From Desulforapulum sp034007745 (GTDB taxonomy: Bacteria > Desulfobacterota > Desulfobacteria > Desulfobacterales > Desulfobacteraceae): a stretch of 64,000 nucleotides of DNA. The notes beneath the pieces were generated by a model that was not told where the DNA came from, did not search any database, and saw only the letters and a list, made by a program, of their open reading frames with translations. Position numbers and translations under genes: made by a program. The stretch is taken from assembly GCA_034007745.1 (NCBI GenBank), contig JAVEQI010000004.1:81778-145777 (forward strand), read 5' to 3'. Each line of letters opens with the position of its first letter. Position 1 is the stretch's first letter. Positions 27,246 through 36,295 of this stretch are shown piece after piece.

Positions 27246-27427
27246 GGGGGTGACGGTCAATATCCACTTGCTGAACATAAAAAACAAAGGGGATCAGATT
27301 TTCGGCCAGGAAAAACCCACTTAACCATAAATTGTCTGAGGGAGGTACGACCAAGTTTTTGTGGCTTAGAATTGCCCTGACCGTCTCCGACTTTTTTGGT
27401 TCAGCAAGGGGATATCGACTGTCCCCC
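27246..27427. repeat. Dispersed hairpin repeat, copy B
   Basis: Outer arms ending in ttgctgaac / gttcagcaa match over 22 of 25 bases as inverted repeats, and the centre (TCTGAGGGAGGTACGACCAA) is nearly identical to copy A, while the arms are diverged. It fills most of the 489-bp space between PBP1A and hisI; no gene is seen in the rest of that space apart from a promoter. Confidence 0.72.
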
Positions 27428-27482
27428 TCTAGCGGGAAACCAAAATTCGAATTGTTAGGGGCTAGGAAAAGCTAAAATTTGT

Positions 27483-27511
27483 TTGACATTTCGTCTCAAA
27501 AAGCATAAATA
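27483..27511 (+). promoter_or_regulatory. Sigma-70-type promoter for the hisI operon
   Basis: A consensus TTGACA (27483-27488), 17 bases and TAAATA (27506-27511), about 40 bp before the hisI start. The -10 box is imperfect. Confidence 0.55.
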
Positions 27512-27549
27512 TTTAAGTTTTAAAATAATTTTTCAAGGAACTCTCAATC

Positions 27550-27927
27550 ATGGTTGAACTTGACTTTAACAAAACAGGCGGACTGATTCCTGCCATAGCC
27601 CAGGATCATCAAACAGGCGAGGTTCTTATGCTTGCTTACATGAACGAGGCTGCCTGGAACGAGACCCTTAAATCGGGCATGGCAACCTATTTTTCCAGAT
27701 CACGAAAATCACTCTGGAAAAAAGGGGAAACCTCGGGCCATGTGCAGCTCGTCAAGGAAATCAGGATCGACTGCGACAACGATACGGTACTGCTCAAGGT
27801 CGACCAGAAAGGCGGAGCCGCCTGCCACCTTGGATACAAGAGCTGTTTCTTCAGGCAGGCATTGAAAGACGTTGAACCCGTGATTGTTGAACAACGAATA
27901 TTTGACCCCAAAAAGGTATATAAATGA
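27550..27927 (+). CDS. hisI: Phosphoribosyl-AMP cyclohydrolase HisI
   Basis: A 125-residue single-domain enzyme opening the purine ring of PR-AMP, the third step of histidine synthesis. Motifs YFSRSRKSLWKKGETSG and RIDCDNDTVLLKV carry the Zn and Mg ligands, followed by the Cys-containing ACHLGYKSCFF. The HisE domain is not fused. It overlaps hisG by ATGA. Confidence 0.96.
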   Translation: MVELDFNKTGGLIPAIAQDHQTGEVLMLAYMNEAAWNETLKSGMATYFSRSRKSLWKKGETSGHVQLVKEIRIDCDNDTVLLKVDQKGGAACHLGYKSCFFRQALKDVEPVIVEQRIFDPKKVYK

Positions 27928-28799
27928 ACAAACTATTAAAATTGGGCATCCCAAAGGGAAGCCTTGAAGACGCCACGATCGCTCTTTTTAAACGATCCGG
28001 CTGGAAAATAAACGTTAACGGACGCAGCTACTTTCCGGACATCAATGACGACGATATCGAATGCGCCCTGTGCAGGGCCCAGGAGATGTCCATCAATGTG
28101 GAGAGCGGAGTTATTGATGCAGGCCTCACCGGCAAAGACTGGATCGCCGAACATCAGTCCGATGTCCATGTTGTCTCAGACCTCATCTACTCCAAGGTAA
28201 GCGCAAAGCCTGCAAGGTGGGTCGTTGCCGTTGCCGGGGATTCTCCCATGAACTGCCTTGAGGATCTTGAGGGAAAAACCATCTCAACCGAACTTCTCCA
28301 GTACACTCGACGTTTTTTCAAGGAACGCAACATCAATGTCAACGTTAAGTTCTCCTGGGGTGCCACCGAGGCAAAGATCGTTTCGGGTCTTGCCGATGCC
28401 ATTGTGGAGATCACCGAGACGGAAAGCACCATCCGGGCCCACAATCTCAAGGTGATCCACGAGATCATGCAGACCAACACCCAGCTAATTGCAAACCGGG
28501 ATGCCTGGAAGATTCCGGCTAAACGGGAAAAAATCGAGCAGATAGCCCTTCTCCTCCAGAGTGCCCTTGTGGCTGACAGGCTTGTAGGTATCAAGATGAA
28601 CGTTCCAGGAACCATTATAGAGAAAATCGTCTCTCTGCTGCCCAGCCTCAACGCACCCACCGTTGCCTCCCTTTACAAGTCCTCCTGGTTTTCCGTTGAG
28701 ACCATAGTAGACCAGAGCGTGGTCCGGGACCTGATACCGGTCCTGATCAAAGAGGGGGCTGAAGGCATCATCGAATATCCCCTTAACAAGGTACTCTGA
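27924..28799 (+). CDS. hisG: ATP phosphoribosyltransferase HisG, long form
   Basis: A 291-residue HisG, which commits ATP and PRPP to histidine. The length and the C-terminal ACT-like domain (about 210-291) mark the long form, which is inhibited by histidine and needs no HisZ. The PRPP-binding segment is near IVSGLADAIVEITETEST. The stop and the next start overlap as TGATG. Confidence 0.96.
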   Translation: MNKLLKLGIPKGSLEDATIALFKRSGWKINVNGRSYFPDINDDDIECALCRAQEMSINVESGVIDAGLTGKDWIAEHQSDVHVVSDLIYSKVSAKPARWVVAVAGDSPMNCLEDLEGKTISTELLQYTRRFFKERNINVNVKFSWGATEAKIVSGLADAIVEITETESTIRAHNLKVIHEIMQTNTQLIANRDAWKIPAKREKIEQIALLLQSALVADRLVGIKMNVPGTIIEKIVSLLPSLNAPTVASLYKSSWFSVETIVDQSVVRDLIPVLIKEGAEGIIEYPLNKVL

Positions 28800-29983
28800 T
28801 GAATAACGTCCCTCTGTTGAAGCGAATGGATCCGGCACGAAGGACCCGGGGGATTACACCCTTTATCGTCATGGAAATTCTTGAACGGATACATGGGATG
28901 GAGGCCTGCGGCATTGACGTTGTTCACCTTGAAATCGGTGAGCCTGACAGCAAGATACACGAATGCGTCAAGACCGCCACAATGGAGGGATTTGACTGCA
29001 ATCAGACCTGCTACACCCACAGCCTTGGTGACATCCGGCTCAGGAGGGCCATAGCAGCTTATTATCTGAAAAACTACGGGGTGACCATCGATCCGGAACA
29101 GATCCTCGTCACCTCGGGCACCTCCCCCGCCATGCTGCTGTTATTTTCCGCCCTTGTCGATCCAGGCGACGAAATTATCATCTCAGACCCCCATTACTCC
29201 TGCTACCCCAACTTTATCCGATTTGCCCAGGGCACTCCCGTTACCGTGCCCGTTTTTGAAGACCAGGGATTTCACTACACCCCCCGGGATATCGAGGCCA
29301 GGATAACAGACCGAACAAAGGGGATCATGATCAATTCACCGTCCAACCCCACGGGAATTGTCATGCCTGAAAAAAGGATGAACGAGATCAAGGAGCTTGC
29401 CCAGGGCTACGGAATTCCAATCATCTCCGACGAAATCTACCACGGTCTCGTGTACGAGGGCAGGGCCCCCTCCATCCTCGAATTTACCAAAGACGCCTTT
29501 GTCTTTAACGGATTTTCAAAGCTGTTTGCCATGACCGGTCTCCGCCTTGGCTACATAATCTCACCCGAGGCATTCATGCGGCCCCTCCAGGTGCTTCAGC
29601 AGAACTTCTTTATCTCTGCCAATTCCCTGATGCAGCTTGCAGGAACGGCCGCACTTGCAGAGGCTGAGGCAATTACCAGCAGCCTCTGCGATACCTACGA
29701 CCGCCGCCGCAAATACATGATTAAAAGACTAAAGGGCATGGGACTTGGCATCGCCAACGAACCCACCGGTGCCTTTTACGTATTTGCCAACGCAAAAAAA
29801 ATCTCAGAAGACTCCTACGCCCTTGCCCTTGATATCCTGGACAAGGCCCATGTGGGGGTGACGCCGGGAATAGCCTTTGGAGCGAACGGCGAGGGCTTCC
29901 TCAGGTTTTCCTATGCAACTGCCATGGAAAACCTTGAAAAGGGGATGAACCGTTTGGAACAGTACTTTAGACAAGCTAACTAA
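28799..29983 (+). CDS. PLP-dependent class I/II aminotransferase
   Basis: A 394-residue fold-type I aminotransferase. The PLP Lys is in FNGFSKLFAMTGLRLGY; other markers are the ISDPHYSCYPN and NSPSNPTG segments. It is translationally coupled to hisG, so it may be the histidinol-phosphate or an aromatic/aspartate-type aminotransferase. The sequence does not carry a decisive HisC signature, so the substrate is open. Confidence 0.88.
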   Translation: MNNVPLLKRMDPARRTRGITPFIVMEILERIHGMEACGIDVVHLEIGEPDSKIHECVKTATMEGFDCNQTCYTHSLGDIRLRRAIAAYYLKNYGVTIDPEQILVTSGTSPAMLLLFSALVDPGDEIIISDPHYSCYPNFIRFAQGTPVTVPVFEDQGFHYTPRDIEARITDRTKGIMINSPSNPTGIVMPEKRMNEIKELAQGYGIPIISDEIYHGLVYEGRAPSILEFTKDAFVFNGFSKLFAMTGLRLGYIISPEAFMRPLQVLQQNFFISANSLMQLAGTAALAEAEAITSSLCDTYDRRRKYMIKRLKGMGLGIANEPTGAFYVFANAKKISEDSYALALDILDKAHVGVTPGIAFGANGEGFLRFSYATAMENLEKGMNRLEQYFRQAN

Positions 29984-30002
29984 TCCAAGGCAAAACATAG
30001 AT

Positions 30003-30590
30003 ATGATCATAAAAAATGTAGAATTTATAAAAAGCGCTACAAAACCCGCCGAGTACACCGAGCCCCTGTTCCTCGAAGTTGCCTTTGCAGGCCGGTCAAA
30101 CGTTGGCAAATCCTCGCTGATCAACACCCTGATCAACCGGAAGAGCCTGGTAAAGACAAGCTCAAAACCCGGCTGTACCCAGCTAATCAACTTCTTTCTC
30201 GTCAACGGAAACCTCTCGTTTGTGGACCTTCCCGGCTACGGCTATGCAAAGGTGTCTAAAAAGGTACGAACCCAGTGGGGACCAATGATCGAACGATATC
30301 TCACCGTCAGGACGACACTCAGAGCAATGGTTCTCCTGATCGACATGCGCCGGGAACCCCAGAAGGAGGAGATGGACTTGATTGGCTGGTTTACGGCCCA
30401 CTCCATCCCACATCTAATTGTCTTAACCAAGGCAGATAAACTTTCAAAGACTAAACAGCAGGCAAACATCAGCACCATTGCCCGCTGCCTTGGCAGGCAG
30501 CAGGAAGAACTCATTACCTTTTCCTCAAAGACAAGACTGGGAAGGGACAGAGTCTGGAAAGAGCTTGATGCTATTTTAGGTATCAGCTAA
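30003..30590 (+). CDS. engB: Ribosome biogenesis GTPase YsxC/EngB
   Basis: A 195-residue GTPase needed for 50S subunit assembly. G1 AGRSNVGKSSLIN, G3 DLPGYGYA and G4 TKADK are all present. It lies 19 bp after the aminotransferase and 59 bp before era. Confidence 0.95.
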   Translation: MIIKNVEFIKSATKPAEYTEPLFLEVAFAGRSNVGKSSLINTLINRKSLVKTSSKPGCTQLINFFLVNGNLSFVDLPGYGYAKVSKKVRTQWGPMIERYLTVRTTLRAMVLLIDMRREPQKEEMDLIGWFTAHSIPHLIVLTKADKLSKTKQQANISTIARCLGRQQEELITFSSKTRLGRDRVWKELDAILGIS

Positions 30591-30649
30591 AAACCTAACT
30601 GCTAACCGCTAGAAGCTAACAGCAACATACACATTCAGGGAAAAAGCCT

Positions 30650-31552
30650 ATGAATAAAGCCATCACCTGTGGGAACGATTTTAAAGCCGGTTTTATCGCC
30701 ATTGTCGGCGCACCCAATGCCGGGAAATCTACCCTTCTCAACACCATCCTCGGACAGAAGATATCCATCACAAGCAAAAAGCCCCAGACCACCCGGGACA
30801 GGATTCTCGGGGTTATCGAAACAACCGGAGCCCAGATCATATTCATCGATACCCCCGGCATCCACAGGGCCCATTCCCTGCTCAACAAGAAAATCGTTGA
30901 CCAGGCCCTCTGTGCTGTGGACGATGTAGACGCCATACTCCTGATGGTCGATGTCACCTCCAGGGACCCGGAATCCGAAGCTTTGATCATAGAACAGCTT
31001 CAACGAAGAGACAAAAGCGTGGTCCTGGCCCTCAACAAAATTGACCTTGTCAAGTCCCATGAAATCCTCCCCCTGATAGCCCGGTATTCGGCCCTTCACG
31101 AGTTCAAGGCCGTTGTTCCGGTCTCCGCCAAGACCGGCGAACAGACGGAAAAACTCCTTGCCGAAGTAGAACAATGTCTGCCGGCGGGTGAACGGCTGTT
31201 CCCCAAAGATACCCTCACCGATGTTTCCGAACGTTTCATCGCAGGAGAAATGGTACGGGAAAAGGTGTTTCGCCTCACTGGAATGGAAATTCCCTACTCC
31301 ATTGCAGTAACCGTTGATTCCTTCAAGGAGCTGCCGGCACTGACGGAAATCCACGCCACCATCCACGTGGACCGAGACTCACAAAAGGGGATCATCATCG
31401 GTAAGGGCGGCCGGATGTTGAAACAGATAGGTTCCAAGGCCAGAATGGATATCCAGCGCATGACCGGAACAAAAGTGATGCTCAAACTCTTTGTAAGAGT
31501 CACTAGAAACTGGAGCCGCAACGAACGAATAATGAAAGAATTCGGCTATTAG
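30650..31552 (+). CDS. era: GTPase Era
   Basis: A 300-residue GTPase that checks 16S rRNA 3 prime-end maturation. The G domain has G1 GAPNAGKSTLLN, G3 DTPGIH and G4 NKIDL; the C-terminal KH domain has GIIIGKGGRMLKQIG. In many bacteria era follows rnc; here the rnc fusion is 7 kb upstream on the same strand. Confidence 0.97.
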   Translation: MNKAITCGNDFKAGFIAIVGAPNAGKSTLLNTILGQKISITSKKPQTTRDRILGVIETTGAQIIFIDTPGIHRAHSLLNKKIVDQALCAVDDVDAILLMVDVTSRDPESEALIIEQLQRRDKSVVLALNKIDLVKSHEILPLIARYSALHEFKAVVPVSAKTGEQTEKLLAEVEQCLPAGERLFPKDTLTDVSERFIAGEMVREKVFRLTGMEIPYSIAVTVDSFKELPALTEIHATIHVDRDSQKGIIIGKGGRMLKQIGSKARMDIQRMTGTKVMLKLFVRVTRNWSRNERIMKEFGY

Positions 31553-31553
31553 G

Positions 31554-31850
31554 ATGGATCTTTTTTATATAGCGGTGGACGAAGCAACGCAAAAACGCCA
31601 GCGTCAAAAGGCAAGGGACCTCAGGAACAGCCAATGGTGGAAAAGACGCCGCTCCCAGGGAATCTGCCACTATTGCAAACAGCTTTTCCCCCCCAGGGAA
31701 CTGACCATGGACCACCTGGTACCTGTGGCAAGGGGGGGAATGTCCGTAAAATCAAACGTGGTTCCCTGCTGCAAGGATTGCAATACGAAAAAACGCCAGC
31801 TCCTGCCCCTGGAATGGGATGAATATATGGAGACCCTTTCAAAAAGTTAA
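31554..31850 (+). CDS. Small HNH endonuclease-like protein
   Basis: A 98-residue protein with a complete HNH fold: CHYC, then TMDHLVPVARGG (His of the active site), the central Asn in SNVVPCC, and a closing CxxC-type pair (CCKDCN). The start is 1 bp after the era stop, so it is translated from the same mRNA. HNH proteins of this size occur as stand-alone nucleases of unknown role; no mobile-element context is visible. A strong terminator follows at once. Confidence 0.85.
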   Translation: MDLFYIAVDEATQKRQRQKARDLRNSQWWKRRRSQGICHYCKQLFPPRELTMDHLVPVARGGMSVKSNVVPCCKDCNTKKRQLLPLEWDEYMETLSKS

Positions 31851-31890
31851 ACCCCTGTAAACTCAATGGTTTACAGGGGGTTTAATTTTT
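31849..31890 (+). terminator. Intrinsic terminator after era-HNH
   Basis: AAACCCCTGTAAAC pairs with GTTTACAGGGGGTTT (one bulged G) around a 6-base loop, then aattttt. It closes the long plus-strand his-era operon and could also serve the convergent minus-strand gene. Confidence 0.85.
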
Positions 31891-31913
31891 AATATTTTAT
31901 TTCGTTCCGAGTT

Positions 31914-32849
31914 TTATTTTTTTTGCTTATCTGTTTTTTTGGTATTGCAAAGCCTGTGAACGGTCTGGGCATGCCATTCACCCCGGCCTGAAAAGGTTGG
32001 CTGCCCCAGGGCGACCAGGCGCTGGGCAACCTCATCAAAGGTAGCACCTTGTTTTCGCATGGTATTTACGATCTCCATGACCGCCTCCCTTGACATTATT
32101 TCAACCTTGCCATCCTCACCTTCGGCGAGTTTCATCTTCTCTGCCCTGGTGCGTTTGATAACCTTTACCTTATTTTTTTCACGCTCTTCGACAGCCTCTC
32201 TCAGCTCAAACTCTGCTGCCTCTCGTTCCTCGGCAAGCTTTAACGCCTTTGGTTTTCGCCCCCTGCGTTTTTTAACCGGAGCAGCAGGGAATGGTTCCGG
32301 CTCTTGGACTACCCTGGACAGTTTTACCGGTTCAGCCTCCTGAAAGGATTCAGGTTCGGTCGAAAGTTTTGGGGCTTGTGCAACCATACCATACCCGTGA
32401 CCGAACTCCCGACCGTAATCCTGATCATCTATATCACCATTAGCAGACAAATTTTCGTCGGAGGATGAAGGAACGGCAAGCACCCTTAAGTACTCGGCAA
32501 TCTCCTCGAGGGAATCGGCCTTTCGTTCCTCGGCGGCCGCCCGTCGTTCGTGGGCTGCGGCAAGAAACTCCTGGTTTCTGACCATGGTCTCGGCAAGAAT
32601 CAGTATGTTTTCAACCACATCAGTCGGAAGGGCCAAAGTGTTGGGATCAGCGGCCATTGGATTCTGGGGATTGGGCCTCATGGGCCTTTTTACACTCCCA
32701 ACCCTTGGATTCTGATAGCTGGGATTGGAATGAAAATGAGAAGAAGAGTTGAAGTTTGGCTGCTGACTGTTAGTGTCAAAACCCCTTCGGGTCTTTGCAA
32801 CACGGTTATCCCTTTGACCTCCTCGAAGGTTTTGAAGAAAATCATTCAT
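31914..32849 (-). CDS. Unknown protein with an AT-hook-like motif and recombinase-like C-terminus
   Basis: A 311-residue protein of no family I can name. The first 75 residues are Asn/Gln/Pro-rich and disordered. Residues about 75-125 form a charged helix rich in Ala/Glu/Arg. Around 200 there is an AT-hook-like stretch KKRRGRKPKAL, then a coiled coil (about 205-245). The last 55 residues (MSREAVMEIVNTMRKQGATF, then GEWHAQTVHRL) resemble the helical DNA-contacting segment of large serine recombinases. DNA binding is therefore likely but inferred. It is transcribed alone, opposite the era operon. Confidence 0.7.
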   Translation of the reverse strand: MNDFLQNLRGGQRDNRVAKTRRGFDTNSQQPNFNSSSHFHSNPSYQNPRVGSVKRPMRPNPQNPMAADPNTLALPTDVVENILILAETMVRNQEFLAAAHERRAAAEERKADSLEEIAEYLRVLAVPSSSDENLSANGDIDDQDYGREFGHGYGMVAQAPKLSTEPESFQEAEPVKLSRVVQEPEPFPAAPVKKRRGRKPKALKLAEEREAAEFELREAVEEREKNKVKVIKRTRAEKMKLAEGEDGKVEIMSREAVMEIVNTMRKQGATFDEVAQRLVALGQPTFSGRGEWHAQTVHRLCNTKKTDKQKK

Positions 32850-33078
32850 TTATAAAATCTCCTAAAAATTAAAGACGCATATAACTTTGCGTATTGTAAA
32901 TATTTTTTCCATTATTTTTTTCCATGATTCTCCCATATGGATACAACTATATTGCTCAAAATAGAGTTATACAAAATGGGGAAACTGGAAGCAGGCGATA
33001 ACACGCCCGAAATTACGAACAATCTTTATCCTGTATCCATCGCACAATGTCAAGCAGAATCTTCAACATTTTTTTATC

Positions 33079-33108
33079 TTGACAAATGGGTTACATCAGG
33101 ACCATATA
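33079..33108 (+). promoter_or_regulatory. Possible promoter for ilvE
   Basis: A consensus TTGACA at 33079-33084 is followed 18 bases later by CATATA. It is the best promoter-like signal in the 296-bp AT-rich space between the AT-hook gene and ilvE, where nothing else was recognised. Confidence 0.4.
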
Positions 33109-33145
33109 TTCAACTTAACTTAATTTTATCAGCAAAGGAGTTTCA

Positions 33146-34210
33146 ATGGGATTATCCATAACAGAAAAAAAAGAACGAGGAACCCGGCCGCAAGACGATA
33201 AACTTGCCTTTGGAACCACATTTACAGACCATATGTTCAACATGGACTACTCCGTTGATAGAGGATGGCACAGCCCACGCATTGAGCCCTTTACCAACCT
33301 TTCCGTCTCCCCTGCCACCATGGTTTTCCACTATGGACAGGCCATTTTCGAAGGCTTAAAGGCCTACAAGACCACAAATGGAGAAATCCGACTTTACAGG
33401 GCAAGGGACAACTTCAAACGCATGAACAAAAGTGCAAGGGGGATGTGCATACCTGAATTCGATATCGACTCAATGATGGAGAACTTGAAAACCCTTCTTA
33501 AACTTGAAGCAGACTGGATACCCGAGAGCCCGGGTACCTCTCTGTATATCCGGCCTACGGTGATTGCAACCGATCCCTACCTGGGAGTGAGGGCAGCCGA
33601 GACCTACCGATTCTTCATCATCCTCTCACCTGTTGGAGCCTATTATGCCGCAGGATTCAACCCGGTCAACATCTGGATCTCAAAGAACCATGTCCGGGCC
33701 GTTCGTGGAGGCATCGGCGAATTCAAGACCCCGGGCAACTATGCGGCCAGCCTGTTTGCCTCTGAGCAGGCAAAAAAAGCAGGGTATGCCCAGGTGTTGT
33801 GGCTTGACGGGATTGAGCGCAAGTACATAGAAGAGGTGGGTGCCATGAACATCTTCTTTTGTATCAACGACGAACTTATAACCCCTGAACTCAACGGCAG
33901 CATTCTTCCGGGCATCACCAGGGATTCCGTCATCACCCTTGCAAAACGATGGGGAATGAAGATGACCGAACGAAAAATCAGCATTGACGAACTGATCAAA
34001 GCCCATCGAGACGGCAGCCTTAAGGAGGCCTTTGGGTCAGGAACAGCGGCCGTCATATCCCCGGTGGGCGAGATGCGTTACGGTGACGAGGTTCTGACCA
34101 TCGGAGACGGAAAAACAGGTCCTGTGGCCCTTAAGTTCAATCAAGCCATAACAGACATTCAGTATGGACTGGCAGAGGATACAGAATCCTGGATCGAAAT
34201 AGTAAAGTAA
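33146..34210 (+). CDS. ilvE: Branched-chain amino acid aminotransferase IlvE
   Basis: A 354-residue fold-type IV PLP aminotransferase of the eukaryote-like BCAT group. The PLP Lys is in EFKTPGNYAASL, and KYIEEVGAMNIFF and ILPGITRDSVI complete the site. It interconverts Val, Leu and Ile with their 2-oxoacids. The ATG has an aaaggag site. Neighbouring acyl-CoA dehydrogenase and Vor-type oxidoreductase genes fit a branched-chain pathway. Confidence 0.93.
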   Translation: MGLSITEKKERGTRPQDDKLAFGTTFTDHMFNMDYSVDRGWHSPRIEPFTNLSVSPATMVFHYGQAIFEGLKAYKTTNGEIRLYRARDNFKRMNKSARGMCIPEFDIDSMMENLKTLLKLEADWIPESPGTSLYIRPTVIATDPYLGVRAAETYRFFIILSPVGAYYAAGFNPVNIWISKNHVRAVRGGIGEFKTPGNYAASLFASEQAKKAGYAQVLWLDGIERKYIEEVGAMNIFFCINDELITPELNGSILPGITRDSVITLAKRWGMKMTERKISIDELIKAHRDGSLKEAFGSGTAAVISPVGEMRYGDEVLTIGDGKTGPVALKFNQAITDIQYGLAEDTESWIEIVK

Positions 34211-34263
34211 AGGGACAGTAGAACCCCCCTTTGACTTCCCAGGGATGCGCAGATCTCAGATTG

Positions 34264-34286
34264 GAGACGCCCGGACTGGGCGTCTC
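34264..34286. repeat. GC-rich perfect hairpin downstream of ilvE
   Basis: GAGACGCCC and GGGCGTCTC form a perfect 9-bp stem with a 5-base loop, without a T-run on the plus strand. It may act as a transcript-stabilising or terminator hairpin. The other 340 bp between ilvE and the next gene hold nothing I recognise. Confidence 0.5.
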
Positions 34287-34578
34287 TACAGATGTTTTCC
34301 AGATTAATGAACCGTTTGTAAGGTGACCTTTGATCCAAGCGATGCAGCTTGTTTAGCAGGGCAATTCTTGAATTACCCCTACACACCTCAGCCCATTAAA
34401 ACGATACCGCCAAGAGATGGGCTCTTAAAAAACATTTATGGTGCAGTGCCCAAATTCTTGACAACTCTTTTTTATGGAGCTATGTATGACTGAGCGCTCG
34501 ATCAACATTTAAAACATTCTTTTGAAGGCCATGGAACAGCGCCCTGGGCCTGGATTGAGATTACAAAAAGGAGCAAAG

Positions 34579-35127
34579 ATGGCTAAAAAAAAGACCAAGC
34601 TTGTTCACATCGGAGAGACCATTAAAAAGGTCCGAGTAGAAAAATCAATTGATCTTGATTTCCTTGCCAACGAGACCGGCCTTTCCATCGACTTTTTAAC
34701 CAGCGTAGAATCGGGCGCTCAACGACCGTCTGTAGGAGCCCTTCTCCAGATTTCCAGGGCACTTGGCATTGATTCTGGCTATTTTCTAAAGGATCAGGAG
34801 TCAAGTGCGGAAAAAAGGGCCGAAGCTTACACAAAACGAACGGACAACTACGCCTACACCCCCCTGACACCGGGAGCTGAGAACAAACATTTAAAGGCCT
34901 TCCGCATCGTGGTCGAGGCAAACAAATCCCATGGGGGCGTGGGGTTTCGCCACGAGGGTGAGGAGTTTGTCTATGTACTCAAGGGGGAGGTTGAAATTGC
35001 CGTAGGCGATCATATCAACCGCCTTAAAGCAGGTGAATCCCTTCACTTCAATTCAGGCATCAAGCACGACTTGAAAAACCAGGGAGACACGGATGCGGAA
35101 CTCATTGTGGTAGTCTACAGCCCCTAA
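34579..35127 (+). CDS. XRE-family regulator with a C-terminal cupin
   Basis: A 182-residue transcription regulator: an XRE helix-turn-helix (about 15-70, LANETGLSIDFLTSVESG) and a cupin_2 barrel (about 105-180, HEGEEFVYVLKGEVEIAVGD). Such regulators often sense a small carboxylate or amino-acid-related ligand. The ATG at 34579 has an aaaaaggag site; a longer frame from 34522 lacks one. The acyl-CoA dehydrogenase starts 18 bp after the stop. Confidence 0.88.
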   Translation: MAKKKTKLVHIGETIKKVRVEKSIDLDFLANETGLSIDFLTSVESGAQRPSVGALLQISRALGIDSGYFLKDQESSAEKRAEAYTKRTDNYAYTPLTPGAENKHLKAFRIVVEANKSHGGVGFRHEGEEFVYVLKGEVEIAVGDHINRLKAGESLHFNSGIKHDLKNQGDTDAELIVVVYSP

Positions 35128-35145
35128 GCCCGAGAAGGAGAGAAC

Positions 35146-36285
35146 ATGTCATTCAAATTAAGCGATGAGCAATTGATGATCCAGAGCATGGTCAGGGAAT
35201 TCTCCAGGAAAGTAGTGGCGGCAACGGCAGCCGAACGGGACCAGACAAAAGAGTTTCCATGGGAAAACCTCAAGCAGATGGGCGAGCTTGGCCTCATGGG
35301 CATGATGATTCCCACCGAGTACGGCGGGGAAGGGGCCGATGCGGTGTCCTATGTACTGGCCCTGTCTGAAATAGCCTATTCATGCGCCTCCACATCGGTG
35401 GTAATGTCTGTGCAGAATTCCATAGTATGCGAAAGCATCAACCGTTTCGGCACGGAAGACCAGAAACAGGAATTCCTCATTCCCCTGGCCCAGGGAGATA
35501 TCATAGGTGCTTTTGCCCTGACAGAACCAGACGCAGGCTCAGATCCTGTGAGTCAGACCACAACGGCGATTCGTGACGGTGACCACTATATAATCAACGG
35601 GACAAAACGATTCATTACCTCGGGCAAAACCAGCAGGGCCGTCATCGTAACGGCAAAGACCGACGAAGCGGCCCGACATCGCGGGATCAGCGCCTTTCTC
35701 GTGGCAAAGGAGACACCCGGTCTGATTGTCGGCCACGTTGAAGACAAAATGGGACTCAGGGCGTCGGACACCACAGACCTTATATTTGAGAACTGCCGGG
35801 TGCCAGCCTCGGCCCTTCTTGGCAATGAGGGAGACGGATTCAAGATCGCCATGTCAGGACTTGACAGCGGCAGAATAGGCATCGCTGCCCAGTCCCTCGG
35901 AGTGGCCCAGGCAGCCCTTGACGCCTCGGTAAAATACGCAAAAAAAAGAAAGCAGTTTGGCAAGGCCATTTCCAACCACCAGGGAATAAGATGGCAGATC
36001 GCCGACATGGCCACCCAGATCGAGGCGGCCCGCCAGCTTGTCATGTCGGCTGCCGGCATGAAGGACAGAAAAGAAAACTACACGACCCAGGCCTCCATGG
36101 CAAAGCTGTTTGCATCGGAAATGGTCAACCAGGTTACGGCAAGGGCCATCCAGATCCATGGGGGTTACGGTTTTACAAAGGATTATCCTGTGGAGAGATT
36201 CTACAGGGATGCAAGGGTGTTCACCATCTACGAGGGAACCTCCGAGATCCAGCGCATCGTAATCTCCAACAGCGTCTTAAAATAG
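35146..36285 (+). CDS. Acyl-CoA dehydrogenase
   Basis: A 379-residue FAD enzyme that makes an alpha-beta double bond in an acyl-CoA. The signature ALTEPDAGSDP and the C-terminal QIHGGYGFTKDYPVERFYRD are clear, and the catalytic Glu is in TIYEGTSEIQRI. It follows the XRE-cupin gene in an operon. A short-chain or branched substrate (isobutyryl- or isovaleryl-CoA) is inferred from ilvE and the Vor operon nearby; the sequence alone does not fix it. Confidence 0.92.
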   Translation: MSFKLSDEQLMIQSMVREFSRKVVAATAAERDQTKEFPWENLKQMGELGLMGMMIPTEYGGEGADAVSYVLALSEIAYSCASTSVVMSVQNSIVCESINRFGTEDQKQEFLIPLAQGDIIGAFALTEPDAGSDPVSQTTTAIRDGDHYIINGTKRFITSGKTSRAVIVTAKTDEAARHRGISAFLVAKETPGLIVGHVEDKMGLRASDTTDLIFENCRVPASALLGNEGDGFKIAMSGLDSGRIGIAAQSLGVAQAALDASVKYAKKRKQFGKAISNHQGIRWQIADMATQIEAARQLVMSAAGMKDRKENYTTQASMAKLFASEMVNQVTARAIQIHGGYGFTKDYPVERFYRDARVFTIYEGTSEIQRIVISNSVLK

Positions 36286-36295
36286 CTGTTAGCTA

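Noticed and set aside
32850..33145. Possible leader riboswitch or attenuator before ilvE
   Set aside because: No conserved T-box or leader-peptide pattern could be found; only a promoter-like motif is present.
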